This document shows positions 56,456-64,000 of a stretch of 64,000 nucleotides of DNA, piece by piece. The DNA is from Pseudomonas rhodesiae (lineage in GTDB: Bacteria; Pseudomonadota; Gammaproteobacteria; Pseudomonadales; Pseudomonadaceae). Numbering within the stretch: the first letter of the stretch is position 1; every line of letters starts with the position of its first letter. The translations under genes were made by a program, and so were the position numbers. Location of the stretch: positions 22,284 to 86,283 of the forward strand of contig NZ_VFEU01000021.1 in NCBI RefSeq assembly GCF_007858255.1, read 5' to 3'. The notes under the pieces were generated by a model that searched no databases, had not been told where the DNA came from, and saw nothing but the letters and a program-made list of their open reading frames with translations.

Positions 56456-57459
56456 CCTGGTTCACCCCTGAAGTGATCGACGTGATCATCTCGGTCGTCA
56501 AGGCCATCGTGATCCTGTTGGCCGTGGTCGTGGCGGGCGCCCTGCTCAGCTTCGTCGAACGTCGCCTGCTGGGCTGGTGGCAGGACCGTTATGGCCCGAA
56601 CCGCGTTGGCCCATTCGGCATGTTCCAGATCGCCGCCGACATGTTGAAGATGTTCTTCAAGGAAGACTGGACCCCGCCGTTTGCCGACAAGGTGATCTTC
56701 ACCCTGGCGCCGGTCGTGGCCATGAGCGCCTTGCTGATCGCCTTCGCGATCATCCCGATCACCCCGACCTGGGGCGTGGCGGACCTGAACATCGGCTTGC
56801 TGTTCTTCTTTGCCATGGCCGGTCTGTCGGTCTATGCGGTGCTGTTCGCCGGTTGGTCGAGCAACAACAAGTTCGCCCTGCTGGGCAGCTTGCGGGCCTC
56901 GGCCCAGACCGTGTCCTACGAAGTGTTCATGGGCCTGGCGCTGATGGGCATCGTGGTGCAGGTCGGCTCGTTCAACATGCGCGACATCGTCGAGTACCAG
57001 GCGCAGAACCTGTGGTTCATCATTCCGCAGTTCTTCGGCTTCTGTACTTTCTTCATCGCTGGCGTGGCCGTGACGCACCGTCACCCGTTCGACCAGCCGG
57101 AAGCGGAACAGGAACTGGCCGACGGTTACCACATTGAATACGCCGGCATGAAGTGGGGCATGTTCTTCGTCGGTGAGTACATCGGCATCATCTTGATCTC
57201 GGCCCTGTTGGTCACGCTGTTCTTCGGCGGCTGGCACGGACCATTCGGCATCCTGCCGCAGCTGGCGTTCTTCTGGTTCTTCCTGAAGACCGCGTTCTTT
57301 ATCATGCTGTTTATCCTGCTGCGCGCTTCCATTCCGCGTCCACGGTATGACCAGGTGATGGATTTCAGCTGGCGCTTCTGCCTGCCGCTGACCCTGATCA
57401 ATTTGCTGGTGACTGCTGCCGTTGTGTTGTTGAACACGCCAGCGGGCGCGGTTCAGTGA
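56452..57459 (+). CDS. nuoH: NADH dehydrogenase subunit H (NuoH)
   Basis: NuoH is the eight-helix membrane subunit that contacts the quinone tunnel. It has 335 residues. The signatures RYGPNRVGPFGMFQ and AEQELADGYHIEYAGMKWGMFFVGEY are intact. Confidence 0.96.
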   Translation: MTWFTPEVIDVIISVVKAIVILLAVVVAGALLSFVERRLLGWWQDRYGPNRVGPFGMFQIAADMLKMFFKEDWTPPFADKVIFTLAPVVAMSALLIAFAIIPITPTWGVADLNIGLLFFFAMAGLSVYAVLFAGWSSNNKFALLGSLRASAQTVSYEVFMGLALMGIVVQVGSFNMRDIVEYQAQNLWFIIPQFFGFCTFFIAGVAVTHRHPFDQPEAEQELADGYHIEYAGMKWGMFFVGEYIGIILISALLVTLFFGGWHGPFGILPQLAFFWFFLKTAFFIMLFILLRASIPRPRYDQVMDFSWRFCLPLTLINLLVTAAVVLLNTPAGAVQ

Positions 57460-57470
57460 GGATTTGACCC

Positions 57471-58019
57471 ATGTTCAAATATATTGGCGACATCGTTAAG
57501 GGTACCGGTACCCAGTTGCGAAGCCTGGTGATGGTTTTCGGCCATGGCTTCCGCAAACGCGACACCCTGCAATACCCGGAAGAAGCGGTGTACCTGCCGC
57601 CGCGCTATCGCGGCCGCATCGTGCTGACCCGCGACCCCGATGGCGAAGAGCGTTGCGTGGCCTGCAACCTGTGCGCCGTGGCGTGCCCGGTGGGTTGCAT
57701 CTCCCTGCAGAAAGCTGAAACCGAAGACGGTCGCTGGTACCCGGACTTCTTCCGCATCAACTTCTCGCGCTGCATCTTCTGCGGCCTCTGCGAGGAAGCT
57801 TGCCCGACCACCGCGATCCAGCTCACACCGGATTTCGAGATGGCCGAGTTCAAACGTCAGGACCTGGTGTACGAGAAAGAAGATCTGTTGATCTCTGGTC
57901 CCGGTAAAAACCCTGATTACAACTTCTATCGTGTTGCAGGTATGGCCGTTGCCGGTAAGCCAAAAGGCGCCGCACAAAACGAAGCCGAGCCGATCAACGT
58001 GAAGAGCTTGCTGCCTTAA
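57471..58019 (+). CDS. nuoI: NADH dehydrogenase subunit I (NuoI)
   Basis: This ferredoxin-like subunit of 182 residues binds clusters N6a and N6b. Both full motifs are seen: CVACNLCAVACP and CIFCGLCEEACP. It lies 11 bases after nuoH. Confidence 0.96.
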   Translation: MFKYIGDIVKGTGTQLRSLVMVFGHGFRKRDTLQYPEEAVYLPPRYRGRIVLTRDPDGEERCVACNLCAVACPVGCISLQKAETEDGRWYPDFFRINFSRCIFCGLCEEACPTTAIQLTPDFEMAEFKRQDLVYEKEDLLISGPGKNPDYNFYRVAGMAVAGKPKGAAQNEAEPINVKSLLP

Positions 58020-58028
58020 GGAAGAAAG

Positions 58029-58532
58029 ATGGAATTCGCTTTCTATTTCGCATCGGGTATCGCGGTTGTGTCCACGCTTCGCGTGATCACCAACACCAAC
58101 CCCGTGCACGCCCTGCTCTACCTGATCATTTCGCTGATCGCCGTGGCCATGACCTTTTTCAGCCTCGGCGCACCGTTCGCCGGTGTACTGGAAGTGATCG
58201 CCTACGCCGGCGCCATCATGGTGCTGTTCGTGTTTGTGGTGATGATGCTCAACCTGGGGCCGGCTTCGGTCGCCCAGGAACGCGTCTGGCTCAAGCCCGG
58301 CATCTGGCTCGGCCCGGTTGTCCTCGCGGCCCTGCTGCTGGGTGAACTGCTGTATGTACTGTTCGCTCACCAGAGCGGCCAGGCCATCGGCCACACCACT
58401 GTGGATGCAAAAGCCGTGGGCATCAGCCTGTTCGGCCCGTACCTGCTGGTGGTCGAACTGGCGTCGATGCTGCTGCTCGCCGCAGCCGTCACCGCCTTCC
58501 ACTTGGGCCGCAACGAAGCCAAGGAGCAATGA
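58029..58532 (+). CDS. nuoJ: NADH dehydrogenase subunit J (NuoJ)
   Basis: NuoJ is a five-helix membrane subunit of 167 residues. The helix YLIISLIAVAMTFFSLGAP and the conserved EVIAYAGAIMVLFVFVVMM segment are present. Confidence 0.95.
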   Translation: MEFAFYFASGIAVVSTLRVITNTNPVHALLYLIISLIAVAMTFFSLGAPFAGVLEVIAYAGAIMVLFVFVVMMLNLGPASVAQERVWLKPGIWLGPVVLAALLLGELLYVLFAHQSGQAIGHTTVDAKAVGISLFGPYLLVVELASMLLLAAAVTAFHLGRNEAKEQ

Positions 58533-58534
58533 CG

Positions 58535-58843
58535 ATGCCTGCTATCCCCTTGGAGCATGGTCTGGCGGTCGCCGGCATCCTGTTCTGCCTTGGCCTGGTC
58601 GGCCTGATGGTTCGCCGTAACATTCTGTTCGTGTTGATGAGCCTGGAAATCATGATGAACGCCGCAGCACTGGCCTTCATCGTTGCGGGTGCACGTTGGG
58701 GCCAGCCGGATGGACAAGTCATGTTCATCTTGGTGATCAGCCTGGCAGCGGCCGAGGCCAGTATCGGCCTGGCGATCCTGCTGCAGCTGTATCGTCGCTT
58801 CCACACGCTTGATATCGACGCTGCCAGTGAGATGCGCGGATGA
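58535..58843 (+). CDS. nuoK: NADH dehydrogenase subunit K (NuoK)
   Basis: NuoK is a three-helix membrane subunit of 102 residues with the two buried Glu in SLEIMMNAAAL and AAAEASIGLAIL. I use the second ATG (58535), eight bases after AAGGAG; the first (58529) is too close to it. Overlaps nuoL by 4 bp. Confidence 0.95.
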   Translation: MPAIPLEHGLAVAGILFCLGLVGLMVRRNILFVLMSLEIMMNAAALAFIVAGARWGQPDGQVMFILVISLAAAEASIGLAILLQLYRRFHTLDIDAASEMRG

Positions 58844-60693
58844 ACATGATCTTTCTGACTTTCCTGTTTCCCCTGATCGGGTTCCTGCTGCTGTCGTTCT
58901 CTCGCGGGCGCTGGTCGGAAAACCTTTCGGCCTTGATCGGCGTGGGGTCCATTGGCCTGTCGGCGATCGTCGCCGCCTACGTCATCTGGCAATTCAACGT
59001 GGCGCCGCCGGAAGGTGGTCACTACACCCTGGTGCTGTGGCAGTGGATGTCGGTGGAAGGCTTCAAGCCCAACTTCGCCCTCTACATCGATGGCCTGTCG
59101 ATCACCATGCTTGGCGTGGTGGTGGGCGTGGGTTTCCTGATCCACCTGTTCGCGTCCTGGTACATGCGCGGTGAAGCGGGCTACTCGCGCTTCTTCTCGT
59201 ACACCAACCTGTTTATCGCCAGCATGCTGTTCCTGGTGCTCGGCGATAACCTGTTGTTCCTGTACTTCGGCTGGGAAGGCGTGGGCCTGTGCTCGTACCT
59301 GTTGATCGGTTTCTACTACAGCAACCGCAACAACGGTAACGCCGCACTTAAAGCGTTTATCGTCACCCGTATCGGCGACGTGTTCATGGCCATCGGCCTG
59401 TTCATCCTGTTCCAACAGGTGGGCACGCTGAACATCCAGGAACTGCTGGTGCTGGCGCCACAGAAATTCCAGGTCGGTGACTTCTGGATCACCCTGGCGA
59501 CCCTGATGCTGCTGGGCGGCGCCGTGGGTAAATCCGCGCAACTGCCACTGCAGACCTGGCTGGCGGACGCGATGGCCGGTCCTACCCCGGTGTCGGCCCT
59601 GATCCACGCCGCAACCATGGTGACCGCGGGTGTCTACCTGATCGCCCGTACCCATGGCCTGTTCACCCTGGCGCCGGAGATCCTGCACCTGGTCGGCCTG
59701 GTCGGCGGCGTGACTCTGGTACTGGCCGGCTTTGCCGCGCTGGTGCAGACCGACATCAAGCGTATCCTCGCCTACTCGACCATGAGCCAGATCGGCTACA
59801 TGTTCCTGGCCCTGGGCGTCGGCGCCTGGGACGCGGCGATCTTCCACCTGATGACCCACGCCTTCTTCAAGGCGCTGCTGTTCCTCGCTTCCGGTGCGGT
59901 GATCGTGGCATGCCACCACGAGCAGAACATCTTCAAGATGGGCGGCCTGTGGAAGAAACTGCCATTGGCCTACGCCAGCTTCATCGTCGGTGGTGCCGCC
60001 CTGGCCGCCCTGCCGCTGGTGACCGCCGGTTTCTACTCCAAGGACGAAATCCTCTGGGAAGCCTTTGCCAGCGGCAACCAGAACCTGCTGTACGCAGGCC
60101 TGGTCGGTGCCTTCATGACCTCGCTGTACACCTTCCGCCTGATCTTCATCACCTTTCACGGTGAAGCCAAGACCGAAGCGCACGCAGGCCATGGCATCTC
60201 CCACTGGCTGCCACTGTCGGTGCTGATCATCCTGTCGACCTTTATCGGCGCCATGATCACCCCGCCACTGGCCGGCGTATTGCCGGAAAGCGTGGGCCAT
60301 GCCGGCGGCGACGCCAAGCACAGCCTGGAAATCGCCTCGGGCGCCATTGCCATTGCCGGTATCCTGCTGGCAGCCCTGCTGTTCCTTGGCAAGCGCCGCT
60401 TCGTGACCGCCGTGGCCAACAGTGGCATCGGCCGTTTCCTGTCGGCCTGGTGGTTCGCTGCCTGGGGCTTCGACTGGATCTACGACAAACTGTTCGTCAA
60501 GCCGTACCTGGCCATCAGCCATGTACTGCGTAAAGACCCGCTCGACCAGACCATTGGTTTGATCCCGCGCGCGGCCAAAGGCGGTCACACCGCGCTGAGC
60601 CGCAGCGAGACCGGCCAATTGCGTTGGTATGCGGCTTCCATGGCGGCTGGCGCCGTGCTGGTGATCGGCGCCATCGTAGTGGTAGCGGTCTGA
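58840..60693 (+). CDS. nuoL: NADH dehydrogenase subunit L (NuoL)
   Basis: NuoL is the distal antiporter-like subunit, with 617 residues and the long lateral helix at its C-terminus. The motifs FFGWEGVGLCSYLLIGFYY (with the key Glu), GKSAQLPLQTWL and DAMAGPTPVSALIHAATMV are intact. Confidence 0.96.
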   Translation: MNMIFLTFLFPLIGFLLLSFSRGRWSENLSALIGVGSIGLSAIVAAYVIWQFNVAPPEGGHYTLVLWQWMSVEGFKPNFALYIDGLSITMLGVVVGVGFLIHLFASWYMRGEAGYSRFFSYTNLFIASMLFLVLGDNLLFLYFGWEGVGLCSYLLIGFYYSNRNNGNAALKAFIVTRIGDVFMAIGLFILFQQVGTLNIQELLVLAPQKFQVGDFWITLATLMLLGGAVGKSAQLPLQTWLADAMAGPTPVSALIHAATMVTAGVYLIARTHGLFTLAPEILHLVGLVGGVTLVLAGFAALVQTDIKRILAYSTMSQIGYMFLALGVGAWDAAIFHLMTHAFFKALLFLASGAVIVACHHEQNIFKMGGLWKKLPLAYASFIVGGAALAALPLVTAGFYSKDEILWEAFASGNQNLLYAGLVGAFMTSLYTFRLIFITFHGEAKTEAHAGHGISHWLPLSVLIILSTFIGAMITPPLAGVLPESVGHAGGDAKHSLEIASGAIAIAGILLAALLFLGKRRFVTAVANSGIGRFLSAWWFAAWGFDWIYDKLFVKPYLAISHVLRKDPLDQTIGLIPRAAKGGHTALSRSETGQLRWYAASMAAGAVLVIGAIVVVAV

Positions 60694-60732
60694 TATGAAC
60701 TTTGCGAACTTGCGAAAGGAAACGAGCCCGTC

Positions 60733-62265
60733 ATGATTCTGCCCTGGCTAATCCTGATCCCCTTTATCGGCGGCCTGCTCTGCTGGATGGGTGAACGCTT
60801 CGGCGCCACCCTCCCCCGCTGGATTGCGTTGCTGACCATGTCCGTGGAACTCGCGCTCGGCCTCTGGCTGTGGGCCCATGGCGACTATTCATTTGCTCCG
60901 GCACCGGGTGTCGATCCCACCTTCGCGCTTGAATTCAAGCACGTGTGGATCCAGCGCTTCGGCATCAACGTGCACCTGGCCCTCGACGGCCTGTCGCTGT
61001 TGATGATCCTGCTGACCGGCCTGCTGGGTATTCTCTCGGTACTCTGCTCCTGGAAAGAAATCCAGCGTCACGTGGGCTTCTTCCACCTGAACCTGATGTG
61101 GATCCTGGGCGGTGTGGTCGGCGTATTCCTCGCCCTCGACCTGTTCATGTTCTTCTTCTTCTGGGAAATGATGCTGGTGCCGATGTACTTCCTCATCGCG
61201 CTCTGGGGTCACAGTTCTTCGGACGGCAAGAAAACCCGGATCTACGCGGCGACCAAGTTCTTCATCTTCACTCAGGCTTCCGGCTTGATCATGTTGGTGG
61301 CGATCCTGGGTCTGGTGCTGGTCAACTTCAATAACACCGGCGTGATTACCTTCAACTACGCCGACCTGTTGAAGACCAAGATGTCCCTGACCACCGAGTA
61401 CGTGCTGATGCTGGGCTTCTTCATCGCCTTCGCGGTGAAGCTGCCGGTGGTGCCGTTCCACTCCTGGTTGCCGGACGCTCACGCCCAGGCACCGACTGCC
61501 GGTTCCGTGGACCTGGCCGGTATCCTGTTGAAGACCGCTGCGTATGGTCTGCTGCGTTTCGCCCTGCCGCTGTTCCCGAATGCTTCGGCCGAATTTGCGC
61601 CGATCGCCATGACCCTCGGTCTGATCGGGATTTTCTACGGTGCGTTCCTGGCCTTTGCGCAAACCGACATCAAGCGTCTGATTGCCTTCTCGTCCGTTTC
61701 CCATATGGGCTTCGTACTGATCGGCATCTATTCCGGCAGCCAACTGGCGCTGCAAGGTGCAGTGATCCAGATGCTGGCTCACGGCGTTTCGGCCGCGGCC
61801 CTGTTTATCCTCAGTGGTCAGCTGTACGAGCGTCTGCACACCCGTGACATGCGCGAGATGGGTGGCGTGTGGTCGCGCATTGCCTACCTGCCGGCGATCA
61901 GCCTGTTCTTCGCCGCCGCGTCCCTGGGCCTGCCGGGCACCGGCAACTTCATCGGCGAATTCCTGATCCTGATGGGCGCGTTCGTACAAACGCCGTGGAT
62001 CAGCGCCATCGCCACCTCCGGTCTGGTGTTCGGTTCGGTCTACTCGCTGATCATGATCCACCGCGCTTACTTCGGCCCCGCCAAGTCCGACACTGTCCTC
62101 AAAGGGATGGATGCGCGCGAACTGATCATGGTGCTCGGTCTTGCGGTATTGCTGATCTACATCGGCGTGTACCCGCAACCGTTCCTGGACACTTCTGCCG
62201 CAACGATGCATGGCGTGCAGCAGTGGTTCGGCATCGCCTTCTCTCAACTCGCTTCGGCCCGGTAA
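60733..62265 (+). CDS. nuoM: NADH dehydrogenase subunit M (NuoM)
   Basis: NuoM is the second antiporter-like proton-pumping subunit, with 510 residues. The FFFWEMMLVPMYFLIALWG helix with the key Glu and VVPFHSWLPDAHAQAPT are present. Thirty-nine bases separate it from nuoL. Confidence 0.96.
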   Translation: MILPWLILIPFIGGLLCWMGERFGATLPRWIALLTMSVELALGLWLWAHGDYSFAPAPGVDPTFALEFKHVWIQRFGINVHLALDGLSLLMILLTGLLGILSVLCSWKEIQRHVGFFHLNLMWILGGVVGVFLALDLFMFFFFWEMMLVPMYFLIALWGHSSSDGKKTRIYAATKFFIFTQASGLIMLVAILGLVLVNFNNTGVITFNYADLLKTKMSLTTEYVLMLGFFIAFAVKLPVVPFHSWLPDAHAQAPTAGSVDLAGILLKTAAYGLLRFALPLFPNASAEFAPIAMTLGLIGIFYGAFLAFAQTDIKRLIAFSSVSHMGFVLIGIYSGSQLALQGAVIQMLAHGVSAAALFILSGQLYERLHTRDMREMGGVWSRIAYLPAISLFFAAASLGLPGTGNFIGEFLILMGAFVQTPWISAIATSGLVFGSVYSLIMIHRAYFGPAKSDTVLKGMDARELIMVLGLAVLLIYIGVYPQPFLDTSAATMHGVQQWFGIAFSQLASAR

Positions 62266-62272
62266 GAGCGCT

Positions 62273-63736
62273 ATGGAATTCACGATCCAACACTTTATCG
62301 CGCTTGCGCCGCTGCTGATCACCAGCCTCACCATCGTGGTGGTGATGCTGGCGATCGCCTGGCGCCGCAATCACTCGCAAACGTTCCTGCTGTCCTGCGC
62401 CGGGTTGAACCTGGCCCTGCTGTCGATCATTCCGGCCCTTAAGGTCGCGCCGTTGGCGGTCACCCCGCTGATGATGATCGATGACTTCGCACTGCTGTAC
62501 ATCGCGTTGATCCTGGTGGCCACCCTGGCGTGCGTCACCCTCGCCCACGCCTACCTCGGCGAAGGCGGCACCGGCTACCCGGGCAACCGCGAAGAGCTGT
62601 ACCTGCTGATCCTGCTGGCTGCGGCCGGCGGTATCGTGCTGGTCAGCGCCCAGCACCTGGCAGGCCTGTTCATCGGTTTGGAACTGCTGTCGATCCCGAC
62701 GTACGGCCTGGTGGCCTATGCCTTCTTCAACAAGCGCTCTTTGGAAGCCGGCATCAAGTACATGGTGCTGTCGGCCGCCGGTTCCGCGTTCCTGTTGTTC
62801 GGTATGGCCTTGCTCTACGCCGAAGCCGGCAGCCTGAGCTTCACCGGTATCGGTCATGCCTTGGCCGCCACCAACATGCCTGCACCGATAGCCCAACTGG
62901 GCCTGGCGATGATGCTGATCGGCCTGGCCTTCAAACTGTCGCTGGTGCCGTTCCACCTGTGGACCCCGGACGTGTACGAAGGCGCCCCGGCGCCGGTGGC
63001 TGCGTTCCTGGCGACCGCGTCGAAAGTGGCAGTGTTTGCGGTGATGGTGCGTCTGTTCCAGATCTCCCCCGCTGCCAACACCGGCGTGCTGAGCAACGTA
63101 CTGACCGTGATCGCCATTGCGTCGATCCTGTTCGGTAACCTGCTGGCGCTGACTCAAAACAACCTCAAGCGTCTGCTGGGTTACTCGTCTATCGCCCACT
63201 TCGGCTACCTGCTGATCGCCCTGGTGGCGAGCAAAGGCCTGGCCGTGGAAGCCATCGGTGTGTATCTGGTTACCTACGTGATCACCAGCCTTGGCGCATT
63301 CGGCGTGATTACCCTGATGTCCTCCCCTTACAAGGGCCGTGACGCTGACGCTCTGTACGAATACCGTGGCCTGTTCTGGCGCCGTCCGTACCTGACCGCT
63401 GTACTGACCGTGATGATGCTGTCCCTGGCCGGTATCCCGCTGACTGCGGGCTTTATCGGCAAGTTCTACATTATCGCTACCGGTGTCGAAGCCCATGAGT
63501 GGTGGCTGGTTGCCTCGCTGATTCTGGGCAGCGCCATCGGCGTGTTCTACTACCTGCGCGTGATGGTCACCCTGTACCTGATCGAGCCGAACCTGCGTCG
63601 TGTGGATGCCGAGCTGCATTGGGAACAGAAAGCCGGCGGCGTGATGCTGCTGGCCATCGCCCTGCTCGCCTTCTTCCTCGGCGTCTACCCACAGCCGTTG
63701 CTCACCCTGGTGCAGCACGCGGTGCTGGGTGTTTGA
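62273..63736 (+). CDS. nuoN: NADH dehydrogenase subunit N (NuoN)
   Basis: NuoN is the third antiporter-like subunit, with 487 residues starting MEFTIQHFIAL. It has KLSLVPFHLWTPDVYEGAP and FIGLELLSIPTYGLVAY. The 21-codon upstream extension overlapping nuoM is rejected. Last gene of the operon, followed by a terminator. Confidence 0.95.
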   Translation: MEFTIQHFIALAPLLITSLTIVVVMLAIAWRRNHSQTFLLSCAGLNLALLSIIPALKVAPLAVTPLMMIDDFALLYIALILVATLACVTLAHAYLGEGGTGYPGNREELYLLILLAAAGGIVLVSAQHLAGLFIGLELLSIPTYGLVAYAFFNKRSLEAGIKYMVLSAAGSAFLLFGMALLYAEAGSLSFTGIGHALAATNMPAPIAQLGLAMMLIGLAFKLSLVPFHLWTPDVYEGAPAPVAAFLATASKVAVFAVMVRLFQISPAANTGVLSNVLTVIAIASILFGNLLALTQNNLKRLLGYSSIAHFGYLLIALVASKGLAVEAIGVYLVTYVITSLGAFGVITLMSSPYKGRDADALYEYRGLFWRRPYLTAVLTVMMLSLAGIPLTAGFIGKFYIIATGVEAHEWWLVASLILGSAIGVFYYLRVMVTLYLIEPNLRRVDAELHWEQKAGGVMLLAIALLAFFLGVYPQPLLTLVQHAVLGV

Positions 63737-63760
63737 TCGCTTAGCGGGACGTGAGTAAAC

Positions 63761-63788
63761 AAAAACGGCGCCTTCGGGCGCCGTTTTT
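63761..63788 (+). terminator. Intrinsic terminator of the nuo operon
   Basis: AAAAACGGCGCC pairs with GGCGCCGTTTTT around a TTCG tetraloop, 24 bases after the nuoN stop. Confidence 0.95.
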
Positions 63789-63854
63789 GCATTGTGGGGA
63801 TTGGGTTGAAGGTTTGCAGCGCAGTGCCAAGCCGGGTTTAACAGTGCCTTTGGT

Positions 63855-63897
63855 GGGGCTGCTGCGCAGCCCGGCGCGGGGCAAGCCCGCTCATACA
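63855..63897. repeat. REP-like element of a different subtype
   Basis: GGGCTGCTGCGCAGCCC and GCGCGGGGCAAGCCCGCTCA form a repeat related to, but distinct from, the REPs elsewhere in the window. The remaining sequence to 64000 shows no gene. Confidence 0.65.
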
Positions 63898-64000
63898 TGG
63901 ACGCCCCCAGTATGCCAAGCACTCAATTCGTGAAAACACAGACGGGATAAGGTTGCAGCCATACATCCGGACTTTAAGTGAGGCGGTGCCTCTGTCCCTG

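Noticed and set aside
58489..60618. Minus-strand open frame of 709 codons opposite nuoK and nuoL
   Set aside because: It is a shadow of the nuo genes, rich in Gln, His and Arg, with no recognisable domain.
62126..63922. Minus-strand open frame of 598 codons opposite nuoM and nuoN
   Set aside because: Same reason: composition-driven antisense frame over conserved complex I genes.

Overview
The window is a piece of a gamma-proteobacterial chromosome, very probably from the Pseudomonas fluorescens group. The evidence is gene content and order: a GacS tripartite sensor kinase next to a PirR/PirS-like pair, a fused NuoCD inside a nuoA-N operon, monomeric isocitrate dehydrogenase divergent from dimeric Icd, a gene block that follows the P. 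aeruginosa order from cysG to nuoN, and typical Pseudomonas REP/REPIN repeats. Coding DNA is GC-rich (37 of 60 bases counted at 33001-33060) and densely packed.

Layout. 1-11.9 kb: PirS-like kinase (cut by the window edge) and PirR-like regulator, gacS, ldhA, two small conserved genes, a TlpA-like thioredoxin lipoprotein, arsC-wrbA-DUF2069, a Tag-family glycosylase, ttcA, a Yip1-family membrane protein and a SprT-like metalloprotease. 12-24.5 kb: a family III CoA-transferase, the sulfur relay operon tusDCBE with a YbiB-like gene, a glutathionyl-hydroquinone reductase, then the leftward block ftsK-lolA-rarA-crcB-serS-cysG. 25-31.5 kb: aat-bpt-infA, clpA and clpS (N-end rule and ClpAP proteolysis), cspD, icd. 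32-34.2 kb: idh.

34.2-38.9 kb is the only clearly accessory region. It is a leftward, visibly AT-rich set of genes (25-28 of 60 bases G or C in three samples): a ChrR-like cupin, a family I CoA-transferase translationally coupled to it, an uncharacterised FAD/NAD(P)-binding protein, and a LysR regulator broken by an in-frame amber codon in its DNA-binding helix-turn-helix. An EamA transporter gene sits 38 bp upstream in the same direction. I recognise no described pathway with this combination; it is the best candidate here for an undescribed system.

40-64 kb returns to core genes: nudix hydrolase, mnmA-hflD, purB, a RoxA-type ribosomal oxygenase, a GNAT acetyltransferase, a periplasmic secretin-N-like protein, aceA (with a long, possibly structured leader) and the complete complex I operon nuoA-N, which is interrupted between nuoF and nuoG by a 135-bp gap carrying a strong hairpin.

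Functional threads: the isocitrate branch point (icd, idh, aceA); tRNA thiolation (tusDCBE, mnmA, ttcA); N-end rule degradation (aat, bpt, clpA, clpS); and respiration (nuo). No tRNA, rRNA, CRISPR, transposase or phage gene was recognised.
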